A stretch of 64,000 bases of DNA from NCBI RefSeq assembly GCF_030525845.1, contig NZ_JAUNDY010000007.1, forward strand, positions 1 to 64,000. The letters are read 5' to 3'. Numbering within the stretch: the first letter of the stretch is position 1; each line of letters begins with the position of its first letter. This document shows, in pieces, positions 27,572 through 38,238 of this stretch. This DNA comes from Moraxella sp. (lineage in GTDB: Bacteria > Pseudomonadota > Gammaproteobacteria > Pseudomonadales > Moraxellaceae). The notes below the pieces were generated by a model. The model searched no databases, had not been told where the DNA came from, and saw only the letters and a list, made by a program, of their open reading frames with translations. The position numbers and the translations under genes were made by a program.

Positions 27572-28483
27572 ATGGTTAAAATCGCCCATTGCCCCGAATT
27601 TGCCCTGCCTTTGCCAGACGGACACCGTTTTCCGATGGCAAAATATGACTTGTTGCCCAAAAAACTGATTGCGGACGGTATCGCTAAGCCTTCCCAGTTT
27701 TTTGTGCCAACAATGGCAAGCGTGGACGAGATTTTAATCACGCACACGGCGGAGTATTGGCACGCCCTTGATAATCTGACCTTATCGCCCAAAGAGTGCC
27801 GTAAAATTGGCTTGCCAATGAGCAAAGCCCTGATAGACCGTGAACGGCTGGTGGTGGGGGCAACCATCGAATGTGCCAAATTTGCCTTAAATGACGGCAT
27901 TAGCCTGTCTACTTCGGGCGGTACGCACCACGCCTTTGCCGATAGTGGCGAAGGCTTTTGTATTTTAAATGACATTTGTGTGGCGAGTAATGTGCTTTTA
28001 AAAGAAGGGCTTGCCAACCGCATTTTAATCCTTGATTTAGATGTCCATCAAGGCAACGGCAATGCGTCCATTATGGCGGACAATGATGATGTCTTTGTGA
28101 TGAGTATGCACGGCGAGAAAAATTATCCCTATCACAAACCCAAATCCGATTTGGACATCAACCTACCTGATGGGACGGGCGATGATGACTATTTGTCGCT
28201 GTTAAAATACCATTTGCCCAAAGTGCTTGATGACTTTAAACCTGATTTTGTCTTTTATCAAGCGGGGGTAGATGTGCTGGCGGAAGATAGGCTTGGACGG
28301 ATAAACTTAACGATGAATGGGCTATATGAGCGAGAGCGGTTTGTGGTGGAGACGATGTTTCATCGGCAAATCCCAATGGCGGTAACAATGGGCGGTGGCT
28401 ACGCCCCTGATGTAGGGGTGATTGTGGCGGGGCATAGTGTGGTGTTTAGCGTAGCTTACAACTTATTCAAATCACCTGCCTAA
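27572..28483 (+). CDS. Class IV (HDAC11-like) deacetylase family protein
   Basis: A 303-residue zinc deacetylase. The family motifs are GGTHHAFADSGEGFCILND (His-His pair), LDLDVHQGNGNA (zinc ligands Asp, His) and GGGYAPDVGVIVAGH near the end. The 'DVHQGNGN' wording resembles eukaryotic HDAC11 and its bacterial relatives. Substrates in bacteria are unknown, perhaps acylated metabolites or proteins. Its last 17 nt overlap the convergent nuclease gene, so the C-terminal residues may have been altered by an insertion. A related fragment lies at 30582-30639. Confidence 0.88.
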   Translation: MVKIAHCPEFALPLPDGHRFPMAKYDLLPKKLIADGIAKPSQFFVPTMASVDEILITHTAEYWHALDNLTLSPKECRKIGLPMSKALIDRERLVVGATIECAKFALNDGISLSTSGGTHHAFADSGEGFCILNDICVASNVLLKEGLANRILILDLDVHQGNGNASIMADNDDVFVMSMHGEKNYPYHKPKSDLDINLPDGTGDDDYLSLLKYHLPKVLDDFKPDFVFYQAGVDVLAEDRLGRINLTMNGLYERERFVVETMFHRQIPMAVTMGGGYAPDVGVIVAGHSVVFSVAYNLFKSPA

Positions 28484-29378
28484 TCAAACTCATCACATAT
28501 TCTTTATTTTGATTATTGCTTATTTTTAATTCATAATCGCCCAATCCGTGATGCCCAATATTACTCACATCGCGAGACAAACCTTTTTCGTCTTTTAAAT
28601 CGCCATATTTGGCATTTATCCAAAGTTTCAATTCATTTTTTAAAATTGCAATGGAGCAAATGTTATTTTTGGTTTTAAAGCCAATATACACTTTGGTGGT
28701 TTTTATTTCTATATTGTCCGCCAAATCTAAAATGGCGGTTCTAAATTCTTGATATAATTCTTTAACATCATCATATTTATTTTCCAAATGATATTCTTCA
28801 TCATAAGTTTTCACTTCTTTAATAATGTTAATAAGCTCATTATCATCACTAATTTCTTTGGGTTTAATTTGTTTGATACTTGGAGCGGATTTGCTTTTTC
28901 TGATTGGGTTAATTATGATAATGTCATTAAAGCGTTTAATTTCCCATAATTCAATGGCAAAATCCTTAAAATTGGTGGATTGTTTTTGGTCATCGGTAAA
29001 ACTTGGAGCAACAAAAACAATTTTGCTTTGTGACCAATCCACATCGTCTCGTTTTAAATTTTGATTAAGACTTTCATTATATTCAATGATAAATTCTGCT
29101 TTATATTCTAGCATTAAATTTAAATAAGAAACCCCTTGGTCAACCACGCTGTAATTTTTATTTCTTTTATATTCAATAATCACAAAGCTGTTATTTTCTG
29201 GGTCATGTGCCAATGTGTCAATGCGTTTATTTTTAATGCTAAATTCAGATTTGACAAAAACCAATTCACTAATTTGTGATAAATTTTGTTCGCATAAGGC
29301 TTGAATGTCTTTTTCTAACAGAAAAGGCGTTTCTGATAGGGGTGTTAGGGTGTTATTTTGGGTATAAAATAATTGCAT
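28467..29378 (-). CDS. PD-(D/E)XK nuclease-like protein with DUF5655-like C-terminus
   Basis: A 303-residue protein. The N-terminal part has RIDTLA, a short gap, then FVIIEYKRNKN, the Asp...Glu-x-Lys pattern of PD-(D/E)XK nucleases near residues 53-76. The last ~110 residues (e.g. KTTKVYIGFKT, then GLGDYELKISN) fit DUF5655. Such proteins are found in accessory regions; a defence role is plausible but unproven. AGGA in its ribosome site overlaps the TAG stop of the upstream transposase gene. AT-rich codons contrast with neighbours, suggesting acquisition. Confidence 0.7.
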   Translation of the reverse strand: MQLFYTQNNTLTPLSETPFLLEKDIQALCEQNLSQISELVFVKSEFSIKNKRIDTLAHDPENNSFVIIEYKRNKNYSVVDQGVSYLNLMLEYKAEFIIEYNESLNQNLKRDDVDWSQSKIVFVAPSFTDDQKQSTNFKDFAIELWEIKRFNDIIIINPIRKSKSAPSIKQIKPKEISDDNELINIIKEVKTYDEEYHLENKYDDVKELYQEFRTAILDLADNIEIKTTKVYIGFKTKNNICSIAILKNELKLWINAKYGDLKDEKGLSRDVSNIGHHGLGDYELKISNNQNKEYVMSLIRQVI

Positions 29379-29387
29379 TGCTGTTTC

Positions 29388-30509
29388 CTATAAAAGTCTT
29401 TCTTCAAATAATAACTTAAATTGATTGAGTATTAACTGCCAATGAGCAATGGGCATTGTCCACTTTTTTCTAGCAACTTCTAAATATAAATACAGTGCGT
29501 TTAAAGCAATTTGGTCGCTCCCAAATACCCTTTCTTTTTTTGCAACTTTCCTTAATTGAGAGTTCAAGCTTTCAATCATATTGGTTGTATATAAAACTTT
29601 TCTAAGCTCTGGAATATACTCATAAAATGGTGTTAAATTCTCCCAATTGTGATACCAAGATTTTACCATTGCTGGATAATTTTCTTGCCACTTTTCTGCC
29701 ATTTCGCTTAATCTTTTTTCTGCAATCTGTAATGTTGGGGCAGTATATATCATTGCCAAATCATTTGATAATATCTTTTTGTCTTTTTTGGCAACACAGG
29801 CTAGGCTGGCTCTTTTTTGATGTAAAACACATAACTGAATTTGCGAATGTGGATAAAGCGATTTAATTGATTTTGTCAGTCCCGATAAGTTATCACAACA
29901 TACAATAAAAATATCTTTAACCCCCCTATTTTTTAATTCCGTTAATATATTTGCCCATATATCCGATTTTTCACGATGAGCTATCCATAGTCCCAAAACT
30001 TCTTTGCGTCCTTCTAGATTAATGCCCAGAACAATATGTACAGATTTATTTCTTTGAATATTATTTTCTTTTACCAAAATCCGCATTGCATCTAAATATA
30101 CAATCGGGTAAATTGAGTCCAATTCTCTGCCTCTCCATAATTCCATTTCCGACTCACTTTTATTAATAATACTATTAATATGACGAGTTGTTAAATGAAT
30201 GTTTTGTGATGCTGAAAAATGAGCTTGGATATCTGTTTTTATCATGCCTCTTGAATATAAAGAAATAATTTCATCTTTTAATTCAATGGCTTGTTTTTGG
30301 GTTAAATTAAGCGATTTTAAAAAAGCATAATCAGAATGGTCATCATCGTCTATACCTTCTAATGGTGCATTTAAGCCAATTTTAATAGCATAATCCATAA
30401 TTTGACTATGTAAATTTGCTAAAAGTCCGTTTTCACCTAATAAATCTTGGTTATTTTTACAATCTTTTAGCAATTCTAAAATGATATGTTCTGGAATTTG
30501 TTTGGACAT
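29388..30509 (-). CDS. IS256-family transposase
   Basis: A 373-residue DDE transposase. Catalytic residues fit IS256: D140 (YPIVYLDAMR), D206 (FIVCCDNLSG), the C/D(2)H pair C227/H230 (LCVLH) and E313 (NMIESLNSQLRK). The C-terminus (HWQLILNQFKLLFEERLL) is the usual family ending, so the gene looks full length. I could not find convincing terminal inverted repeats. Only 9 nt separates the stop from the nuclease start, leaving little room for a left end. Confidence 0.88.
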   Translation of the reverse strand: MSKQIPEHIILELLKDCKNNQDLLGENGLLANLHSQIMDYAIKIGLNAPLEGIDDDDHSDYAFLKSLNLTQKQAIELKDEIISLYSRGMIKTDIQAHFSASQNIHLTTRHINSIINKSESEMELWRGRELDSIYPIVYLDAMRILVKENNIQRNKSVHIVLGINLEGRKEVLGLWIAHREKSDIWANILTELKNRGVKDIFIVCCDNLSGLTKSIKSLYPHSQIQLCVLHQKRASLACVAKKDKKILSNDLAMIYTAPTLQIAEKRLSEMAEKWQENYPAMVKSWYHNWENLTPFYEYIPELRKVLYTTNMIESLNSQLRKVAKKERVFGSDQIALNALYLYLEVARKKWTMPIAHWQLILNQFKLLFEERLL

Positions 30510-30581
30510 AAAACACCATTATTTAAAAAAATAAAAATTTTATTTTAACAAATATTTAATGGGTTGGCAAATGGATTTTTT

Positions 30582-30639
30582 GCTATGCCCCTGATATTGA
30601 TGTCATTGTGCAGGGGCATAGTGGGGTGTTTGGGGTGGT
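30582..30639 (+). pseudogene. Fragment related to the 3' end of the HDAC-like gene
   Basis: About 45 of 58 bases match 28398-28455 by hand count. Read in frame it gives YAPDIDVIVQGHSGVFGVV, against YAPDVGVIVAGHSVVFSVA in the intact gene. Preceding bases include another short GGCAAAT match. No start or upstream domain remains. It marks a duplication or exchange boundary of the inserted block. Confidence 0.7.
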
Positions 30640-31778
30640 TAGGGGGATTTTATCTTACCATTCACATACTCAACCACATCTTTAATCAAATACTTCTGTA
30701 ATGCCAAAATCAGCGTTTGCATTTTTTCAATATCTGGTGCATTATCTTTTGTAGGCAATTGAATATATTTATCCTTAACCACATTCCACCCGCCCAATTT
30801 ATTTTTATAAGAATAAATTGGCAAATCGGTTACTTGATTGATACTTGCCACCATAAACAAAAATAATTTGGCATCATATTGTTTATCATCATATTTCCAT
30901 TTTATCGCATAGGCATCGGATAATACCGTAAAATCACGAGATTGAAAATAGGCTCTATACACATCGCTATTAGATGGAATAGAAATCACATTTTTTAAAA
31001 TCGTTGCATTATCCGTAGGAGTAAAGTAATTAAGCCCTTGATTTTGAAAACTGGAAGTCAAGCAAGGTAAAACATAATCATCAGTTGGTTCTTTGGGTAA
31101 ACTTTTGGCTGGATAGGGTAATTTTTTGGTTTTGATTTTTTCAAATAAATCGCTCATTTTATATTCAGCCCAATCAATATTATCTGACTGAAACTCATTT
31201 AATACTCGCCATTCATCATCGGTCAAGGTGCAGTCTATTAAACCTACTTCTCGTAGATGTTCATTGAGCCGTGCCAAGCGTTCATTCTCAATTTCGCTAA
31301 TAAATTTCTCCATAAATTCAAAATCAATTTGGCTAATTTTATCCAAATCAGAATTTTGTTTTATTGGGAGAAAAATTTTGTCTGTTTTTAGTTTGTTTAG
31401 TGTAGGATAATCTGTATAGCCATCACCATATTTTTTTAATAGGAAATTGATAACAGAGTTAAGAAAATTATAATTTTCTACTGCTTGTACATTTTTTGGT
31501 GATAGTAAAAATATATTTTGACTAGCATACCATTGTCTATTTCTAAATTGACAAACATTTTTTCCTATTTGAGTAAGTGAAAAAGTATTTTTTGGATTAG
31601 CTGAAAAATCTAATTCTTCTATAAAACCCTGAACACCATTATTTAAAGATGTTCTCCCAATAAAATCAAAATCAGATTTTTTATCAGAAATATCTAATTT
31701 TCCTTTATCTACACTTTTGGAAGTGCTAATATCAAACAATTCCTGCAACTCAAATTCCGCCCATTTAACCTGTTGCAA
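30639..31778 (-). CDS. BcgI-like specificity (S/B) subunit
   Basis: A 379-residue restriction specificity protein. It has two recognition halves starting WAEFELQELFDI and WAEYKMSDLFEKI, each with a helical spacer (FEFMEKFISEIENERLARL in the first). It lies 8 nt after the fused nuclease-methyltransferase gene, as the B subunit does in BcgI-type systems. It would set the recognition sequence. The stop codon coincides with the end of the HDAC-like fragment. Confidence 0.82.
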   Translation of the reverse strand: MQQVKWAEFELQELFDISTSKSVDKGKLDISDKKSDFDFIGRTSLNNGVQGFIEELDFSANPKNTFSLTQIGKNVCQFRNRQWYASQNIFLLSPKNVQAVENYNFLNSVINFLLKKYGDGYTDYPTLNKLKTDKIFLPIKQNSDLDKISQIDFEFMEKFISEIENERLARLNEHLREVGLIDCTLTDDEWRVLNEFQSDNIDWAEYKMSDLFEKIKTKKLPYPAKSLPKEPTDDYVLPCLTSSFQNQGLNYFTPTDNATILKNVISIPSNSDVYRAYFQSRDFTVLSDAYAIKWKYDDKQYDAKLFLFMVASINQVTDLPIYSYKNKLGGWNVVKDKYIQLPTKDNAPDIEKMQTLILALQKYLIKDVVEYVNGKIKSP

Positions 31779-31786
31779 TTCTTGGA

Positions 31787-33847
31787 TTAAATGGGTTTGT
31801 GCTTTTTTATTTCATCACCGATATTGGATTGTGTTTTGATGATGTTTGCCACTTCCCACGCCAAATACTCTTTGACGGTTTTTTCAAAATCATCAAGCGT
31901 TGGTTTGCCATCTATGGGTGCTGACTGGTTCCAATCTGCCCCATTTTTTGGGTCAATCGTGCCTTCAAAATATTCTTTTTCGGTCAATAATTTTAATTTT
32001 GATTTACCAAAACGCACCAAATTCACCACTTCTTCATAGCGTTCTTTGGCATTATTGATGTCTTTTAAATTATTGGTAGATTTTTTTCTGTCCGAACGAG
32101 CATAACCATCATTACTAAAATCAATAAATTTAACCATTTCATCAGCGTGATGTTTTTCACCCACTTTAAAAACATAGATATGGGTTTGCACGCTTGACTT
32201 GCCAATAAATAAATCAAGAGGCATTCTAATGCTGGCAATTAAAGTATGTTTTTGTAAAATACGCTGATTGATTTCTTGTGCTTTGCCATTGCCTGCGGTA
32301 TCTTTAATCAAAATAGCAGCATAGCCTTTATTCATCATATTTAAAGCGGTTTCTACAAAATTCATTCCATTGCCATTGGCGGAATAAGGCGGATTTAACA
32401 CAAAAGCGTCCGCAGGGAATTTATCGTCCGTATTATCAAACCCATAATTGCCATTAAAATCCACTAATGAATCTTTGTTGATGATATTAGAACTGCCATC
32501 ACCCATCATAATCATATTTAAAATGGCAAGCATATAAACACTGGATAACAATTCTAGCCCCAATAATTGTTTGGCTTTGATATGAGCTTCTTTTTTGCGT
32601 AACTCATCAGGAGAATGAATATTTTCTCTGGCATCTTTTAGCATTTCATTCATTGCTGCTACCAAAAGCCCTGCTGAACCTGTGGCAAAATCCCAAACAA
32701 AACTATCTTTATTAACCCTTGCTAATTTTGCCAATAATGTTGCAACATAAGCAGGTGTTAATACGACATCATTTAATTTGTCTTGGGTAAAACCCAGCCA
32801 AGAATACATTTCATTAAAAAGTTTGCCTGTAAAATCTGTGGTTAAACCAATTTTATAATAAATTCCCAAATCATCTACAATTTTAGCAAATACTCTTTTT
32901 AATTGGCTTTCACCATCGTGTGCTTTGTTGATATTATCTGTTAAAAGTGTATTAGATAATGTACGAATGATTAACTCTTTTTTATCTTGTGGCAATTGTT
33001 TTTCATTAAAAAATGCGTTAATTTTTCGGATAATAATATCGCCATCTCTATCGCCTTCTTCTTGACTGGATTTTAAATCTTCTTTTTCTAGGGGTTTTAC
33101 CTTACCAGCAACGCCAATCGTTGCAATAATTGCAGCAGCAACAAGATAAACACGGTCATTTTCTCCCAAGCCTTTTTCATTTTGGTAAATGTCATTATTT
33201 AATTTTGTTAGGCTGGCGGAAATTTCCTTTTCACGCTTTTCTTTAATTTTTTCTAATTCATCTGGCGAAAGTGATAATTGTTTAACTTGTGCAATAAAGT
33301 TATCAAAATTATCTTTGGCTAAAAATGAAAAGTCATTAAAATCAGCAACTTTTTGTCCTACACCAAGATTGGATTTTGAAACATAATATACGCCAATTTG
33401 ATGACGAATATTGCCTTTTTCATCTTTTTCACCTGTCATACCAATGGCGATAATATGGGTATAACTGGTATGATGAAGTAAAGCATTGGCATAATGCACA
33501 GCACCATTAACCGCATAGCCATTGATATTGGTAAAATTGGGTTCATTTTTGGCATTGCGATTGTCCACATTGCCATCTTTATCTAATTTAACAAGTTTAT
33601 CCGCATAACCTTTATATTCAATCAAAATAGGATAATAATCGGTATTATTATCTTGCAAAAGTAATTTTACATCAGGGCGATTTCCACCTGTACCACCGTT
33701 TTTTGAATAATAATATTGCAGGGCTTTATCAATTTCATCATTCAACGATTCTTGTTCTAACTTATAGGATAAACCATAGCTTTTCAACCAACCATTTGCT
33801 AAATCAGCAATATTTGGTTCTATACTTTGAGATTTTTTCTTTGCCAT
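31787..33847 (-). CDS. BcgI-like fused nuclease-methyltransferase (A subunit)
   Basis: A 686-residue protein. Near the N-terminus NRPDVKLLL (D59) and PILIEYKG (E77, K79) form a PD-(D/E)XK nuclease site. A helical region follows, then a type I-like N6-adenine methyltransferase core with motif I FATGSAGLLVAA and motif IV NPPYSANG. Cleavage and methylation in one chain plus a separate S subunit is the BcgI (type IIB) design, which cuts on both sides of its site. ATG 33847 is used; GTG 33856 is possible. No separate HsdR is present. Confidence 0.82.
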   Translation of the reverse strand: MAKKKSQSIEPNIADLANGWLKSYGLSYKLEQESLNDEIDKALQYYYSKNGGTGGNRPDVKLLLQDNNTDYYPILIEYKGYADKLVKLDKDGNVDNRNAKNEPNFTNINGYAVNGAVHYANALLHHTSYTHIIAIGMTGEKDEKGNIRHQIGVYYVSKSNLGVGQKVADFNDFSFLAKDNFDNFIAQVKQLSLSPDELEKIKEKREKEISASLTKLNNDIYQNEKGLGENDRVYLVAAAIIATIGVAGKVKPLEKEDLKSSQEEGDRDGDIIIRKINAFFNEKQLPQDKKELIIRTLSNTLLTDNINKAHDGESQLKRVFAKIVDDLGIYYKIGLTTDFTGKLFNEMYSWLGFTQDKLNDVVLTPAYVATLLAKLARVNKDSFVWDFATGSAGLLVAAMNEMLKDARENIHSPDELRKKEAHIKAKQLLGLELLSSVYMLAILNMIMMGDGSSNIINKDSLVDFNGNYGFDNTDDKFPADAFVLNPPYSANGNGMNFVETALNMMNKGYAAILIKDTAGNGKAQEINQRILQKHTLIASIRMPLDLFIGKSSVQTHIYVFKVGEKHHADEMVKFIDFSNDGYARSDRKKSTNNLKDINNAKERYEEVVNLVRFGKSKLKLLTEKEYFEGTIDPKNGADWNQSAPIDGKPTLDDFEKTVKEYLAWEVANIIKTQSNIGDEIKKHKPI

Positions 33848-33896
33848 TTTAATCACTTTTAAAATATTAAATAATAGATTTAAATTGATGGGAATT

Positions 33897-33922
33897 GGGC
33901 ATAATCAATCATAATTATGCCC
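33897..33922. repeat. Stem-loop between valS and the BcgI-like operon
   Basis: GGGCATAAT (33897-33905) and ATTATGCCC (33914-33922) form a 9-bp stem after the valS stop. No T tract follows on the minus strand, so termination is uncertain. Confidence 0.45.
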
Positions 33923-33929
33923 AGTCTTC

Positions 33930-36818
33930 TTACAGAGCGTCAATCTCCCCCATACTCTCCTTCACCTTCCCAATCTGCCCTTCAAGCTCACTCAATTTCT
34001 CTCGTTCAGCCGAAACGACACTTGCAGGGGCTTTGGCAACAAAGGCTTCATTATTTAGCTTATTGGCAATTTGGTCGTATTGTTTGGTAAGTTTTTCTAG
34101 CTCTTTATTAAGACGAGCCAATTCTACCGCAGGGTCAATCAAGCCTTTCATTGGCACAAGCACCACCGCACCACCAACCACGCTGGACGATGACAATGGG
34201 GCTTTTTCATCATTACCTAAAAACGCCAAACTTTCTACTTTGGCAAGGGCTTTAAATAAGGGTTCAATTCTTTGAATTTGTGTTTTTTCGCCCTCATTGA
34301 TGTTTTGCAATAAGACAGGTAATAATTTGGCATTACCCAAATTCATCTCACCACGAATATTTCGCACCGCCCCAATTAAACCTTGTAGCCAATTCATATC
34401 ATTTTCGGCTTGCTCGTTAATACGACTTTCATCAGCGATTGGATATTGAGCAAGCATAATGCTTTCTCCGCCACGCCCAATCATCGGAGTCAGTGTTTGC
34501 CAAATTTCTTCGGTAATAAATGGCATAATTGGATGCGTTAATCGTAATGCTACTTCCATCACCGACAATAATACATAACGCACTTGGGCTTTGCGTTCAT
34601 CGCTAATATTCGGGTCATTTAATACAGGTTTGGTGAGTTCCACATACCAATCGCAATACTCATTCCAAATAAAATCGTAAATCGCCTGACTTGCCAAATC
34701 CAAACGATAAGTTTCAAAGGCTAATTTCACCGCCAATTCTGCTTTTTGTAATCGACTAATAATCCATTGTTCTGGCAATTCCCAAAGTTCTGGTTTTGCC
34801 GCTTGGTGGATTTCTTTACCGTCCACATTCATCAAAACAAATCTTGTGGCATTCCAAATTTTATTACAGAAATTACGATAGCCTTCAACGCGTTTTAAAT
34901 CAAATTTAATATCCCGCCCTGTATTCGCCAACGCACAGAAGGTAAATCGCACCGCATCTGTGCCATAGGCATTGATACCATTTTCAAATTCTTTACGGGT
35001 GGCTTTTTCGATTTTGCTGGCTTGTTTTGGATTCATCAATCCTGATGTACGCTTGGCAACCAAACTTTCCAAATCAATACCATCAATCAAATCTAATGGG
35101 TCAAGCACATTGCCCTTAGATTTGGACATTTTTTGTCCTTCGCTATCACGCACCAAACCATGCACATAAACGGTTTTAAATGGCACTTGTGGCGTGCCGT
35201 CTTGGTCTTTGACAAAGTGCATGGTCATCATAATCATACGGGCAACCCAGAAGAAAATGATATCAAAGCCTGTTACGAGTACCGAAGTTGGGTGGAATTT
35301 TTGCAAGATTTCATTTTGTAAATCAAGCTCTTCTTTGCCAGTCCAGCCAAGCGTTGAGAATGTCCATAAGGCTGATGAGAACCAAGTATCTAACACATCT
35401 TCATCTTGTTTTAATGCGGTATCGCCCAAATTGTGCTTTTGACGTACTTCCTCTTCACTGCGTCCCACATAAATATTGCCTGCATCATCATACCACGCAG
35501 GAATACGATGACCCCACCATAATTGGCGACTAATACACCAATCTTGAATATCACGCATCCATGCCATATACATATTGGTATATTGTTCTGGTACAAATTT
35601 AATGCGTCCGTCTTGTACTGCTTCAATGGCAGGTTTGGCTAATACTGCTGCTCTGACATACCATTGGTCAGTTAAGAATGGCTCAACAATCACGCCAGAA
35701 CGGTCGCCACGAGGGGCTTTTAAGGTGTAAGGCTCGATTTTTTCTAGCCAACCTTCACTTTCAGCTTGTGCCACCAATTTTTTACGTGCTTCAAAACGTT
35801 CTAATCCTGCATAATCGCTTGGTGCAGTAATACGTTCACTAACCGCTTCATCTGATTTCTTGATGAAATCAAATTCTGCTAAAATTTCAGCATTGATATT
35901 AAAAATATTGATAAGCGGTAGATTGTGGCGTTTACCGACTTCATAATCATTAAAATCATGAGCAGGGGTAATTTTGACACAGCCTGTACCGAAGTCTTTT
36001 TCCACATAATCATCAGCGACAATTGGCACTTCACGCCCTGTAATTGGCAGCACAATGGTTTTACCAATTAAATGCCCGTAACGCTCATCTTCAGGGTGAA
36101 CCGCTACCGCCGTATCGCCAAGTAAAGTTTCAGGACGTGTGGTTGCCACAACCAAATGGTCTTTACCATCAGCAGTTTTTAATGATTTATCGGCAAAGAA
36201 ATATTTAAAATGCCACAATGAGCCTTGCTCTTCGCTGCTTTCGACTTCAAGGTCGGACAAAGCGGTGTGTAGTTTTGGGTCCCAGTTGACTAGGCGTTTA
36301 CCACGATAAATCAAGCCTTCCTCAAACAAACGCACAAATACTTCTTTAACCACGTCTGATAAATCATCGTCCATCGTAAAGCGTTCACGAGACCAGTCCA
36401 CGCTTGAACCTAAACGGCGGATTTGCTGGGTGATTGTGCCGCCTGATTGGGCTTTCCATTCCCATACTTTTTCTAAGAATTTTTCTCGACCCAAGTCATG
36501 GCGTGTGATGTTTTGTAAGCCAAGCTGACGTTCTACCACCATTTGTGTGGCGATACCTGCATGGTCAGTCCCCGGTTGCCACAGGGTATTAAAGCCTTTC
36601 ATACGATGATAGCGGGTCAAGGAATCCATGATGGTATTGTTAAAACCATGTCCCATGTGTAATGAACCCGTTACATTTGGTGGTGGCAAGGCAATCGAAA
36701 ACGACTGTTCTTTATCGGTGGTAGGTTTAAAATAGCCCTTTTCTTCCCAGTTTTGATACGTGCCTGCTTCGATTTCGACAGGATTATAAGTGGCTGAGAG
36801 TTTGTCTAATGTGCTCAT
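33930..36818 (-). CDS. valS: Valyl-tRNA synthetase
   Basis: A 962-residue class I aminoacyl-tRNA synthetase. The HIGH-type motif is in [15 protein letters not shown], the KMSKS motif in [14 protein letters not shown], with an editing domain between ([21 protein letters not shown]). The C-terminal coiled coil is visible in the last ~65 residues. It is normal length and probably monocistronic. Confidence 0.98.
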   Translation of the reverse strand: MSTLDKLSATYNPVEIEAGTYQNWEEKGYFKPTTDKEQSFSIALPPPNVTGSLHMGHGFNNTIMDSLTRYHRMKGFNTLWQPGTDHAGIATQMVVERQLGLQNITRHDLGREKFLEKVWEWKAQSGGTITQQIRRLGSSVDWSRERFTMDDDLSDVVKEVFVRLFEEGLIYRGKRLVNWDPKLHTALSDLEVESSEEQGSLWHFKYFFADKSLKTADGKDHLVVATTRPETLLGDTAVAVHPEDERYGHLIGKTIVLPITGREVPIVADDYVEKDFGTGCVKITPAHDFNDYEVGKRHNLPLINIFNINAEILAEFDFIKKSDEAVSERITAPSDYAGLERFEARKKLVAQAESEGWLEKIEPYTLKAPRGDRSGVIVEPFLTDQWYVRAAVLAKPAIEAVQDGRIKFVPEQYTNMYMAWMRDIQDWCISRQLWWGHRIPAWYDDAGNIYVGRSEEEVRQKHNLGDTALKQDEDVLDTWFSSALWTFSTLGWTGKEELDLQNEILQKFHPTSVLVTGFDIIFFWVARMIMMTMHFVKDQDGTPQVPFKTVYVHGLVRDSEGQKMSKSKGNVLDPLDLIDGIDLESLVAKRTSGLMNPKQASKIEKATRKEFENGINAYGTDAVRFTFCALANTGRDIKFDLKRVEGYRNFCNKIWNATRFVLMNVDGKEIHQAAKPELWELPEQWIISRLQKAELAVKLAFETYRLDLASQAIYDFIWNEYCDWYVELTKPVLNDPNISDERKAQVRYVLLSVMEVALRLTHPIMPFITEEIWQTLTPMIGRGGESIMLAQYPIADESRINEQAENDMNWLQGLIGAVRNIRGEMNLGNAKLLPVLLQNINEGEKTQIQRIEPLFKALAKVESLAFLGNDEKAPLSSSSVVGGAVVLVPMKGLIDPAVELARLNKELEKLTKQYDQIANKLNNEAFVAKAPASVVSAEREKLSELEGQIGKVKESMGEIDAL

Positions 36819-37014
36819 GCAAAAGCTCCAAATTTTGGTAAAAAATACGCTCTATTCTAACATAAGAATTGGGAAGTTTTGGGGATTTTAGTGATAAAGA
36901 GTTGGTATTTGGTCGGTCATAAATATTGGGTATGTCAGCTAGTCTGGTGGGGTGTGTGCCTAAGATGGGCGATTTGTGCTAAAATAACCCATTTTAATGA
37001 TAAGACCTAAGTTA

Positions 37015-38238
37015 ATGACCCCCAAAAATATCCTTCTTGCCGTCACAGGCGGTATTTCCGCCTATAAATCCGCCATTTTGGCACGCCTACTCATCAAAAA
37101 CGGACACCGTGTGCGAGTGATGATGACACAAGGGGCGTGTGCCTTTATCACACCTTTGACCTTGCAAGCCTTGACAGGCAATGAAGTGCATACTGAGCTT
37201 TTGGACGAAACCGCCGAAAAAGGCATGGGGCACATTGAGCTTGCCAAATGGGCGGATTTGGTGGTGATTGCCCCTGCAAGTGCCAATACCATTGGTAAAC
37301 TGGCGAATGGCTTGGCGGACAACCTTGTAACCAATGTCATTCTTGCCACCACCGCCCCTGTGATGCTTGTGCCAGCGATGAATCAGGCGATGTGGGGCAA
37401 CGCCATTGTGCAGGACAATTTAGCCAAACTTGCCCGTTTTGGCTTTGTCATCATTCCCCCCGACAGCGGCGAGCAGGCGTGTGGCGATGTCGGGGCAGGC
37501 AGATTGCCCGAGCCAGAGAGTTTATGCGAGCAAATTAACCAATTTTTAACCGTCCAAAACACCGCCCAAACTTTGGCGGGCAAAACAGTTGTCATCACCG
37601 CAGGGGCAACGCTTGAACCCATTGACCCCGTCCGCTACTTATCCAACCATTCCACAGGTAAAATGGGCTACTCGCTTGCAAAAGCGTGCGTGAATGCAGG
37701 AGCAAAAGTCGTCCTTGTCGTAGGGGCAAAGGTCAATTTGCCCACGCCAATGGGGGCGGACAAAATCACGATAGGCACGGCTGACGAGATGTTAAAAGTA
37801 TGCTTGGAAGTGTGCCAAACGGCGGATATTTTTATCGCCACCGCTGCTGTGGCGGATTTTAGGGTTGAGAGTATCGCCACACAAAAACTTAAAAAAACCG
37901 CCGACAATGACGGCTTGACCTTACACCTTGTCAAAAATCCTGATGTCTTGGCGACAATTTCCACCACTTATCCACACCTTTTAACGGTTGGTTTTGCAGC
38001 CGAGACCAACGATGTGGAAAATTATGCCAAAGGCAAACTCATCGCCAAGAATTTGGATATGATTGCTTGTAATGATGTCTCGGATAAAACGATTGGGTTT
38101 GGCTCTGATGACAATGCGATGACGGTGTTTTTTGCTGAGAAATATGGATTTAATGAAGTGAAACTGGCTAAAATGAGTAAGGATAAGATTGCTCAAAATT
38201 TGGTGGACTGTGTGGCAAGGTTATTAAATGGCAATTGA
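37015..38238 (+). CDS. coaBC: Bifunctional phosphopantothenoylcysteine decarboxylase/synthase CoaBC
   Basis: A 407-residue two-domain enzyme for CoA synthesis. The N-terminal flavoprotein decarboxylase part begins KNILLAVTGGISAYKSA and has APASANTIGKLANGLADN; VPAMNQAMW follows. The CoaB half starts near residue 185 (GKTVVITAGATLEPIDPVRYLSNHSTG). Start 37015 is preferred; an in-frame ATG at 36997 is possible. Overlaps the next gene by 11 nt. Confidence 0.96.
   Translation: MTPKNILLAVTGGISAYKSAILARLLIKNGHRVRVMMTQGACAFITPLTLQALTGNEVHTELLDETAEKGMGHIELAKWADLVVIAPASANTIGKLANGLADNLVTNVILATTAPVMLVPAMNQAMWGNAIVQDNLAKLARFGFVIIPPDSGEQACGDVGAGRLPEPESLCEQINQFLTVQNTAQTLAGKTVVITAGATLEPIDPVRYLSNHSTGKMGYSLAKACVNAGAKVVLVVGAKVNLPTPMGADKITIGTADEMLKVCLEVCQTADIFIATAAVADFRVESIATQKLKKTADNDGLTLHLVKNPDVLATISTTYPHLLTVGFAAETNDVENYAKGKLIAKNLDMIACNDVSDKTIGFGSDDNAMTVFFAEKYGFNEVKLAKMSKDKIAQNLVDCVARLLNGN

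Noticed and set aside
29360..30580. Terminal inverted repeats of the IS256-like element
   Set aside because: Both flanks are AT-rich, and I found only weak, unconvincing matches; not reported as an IS boundary.
33895..34275. 126-codon plus-strand frame at the valS 3' end
   Set aside because: Antisense to the conserved valS coiled coil; serine-rich shadow.
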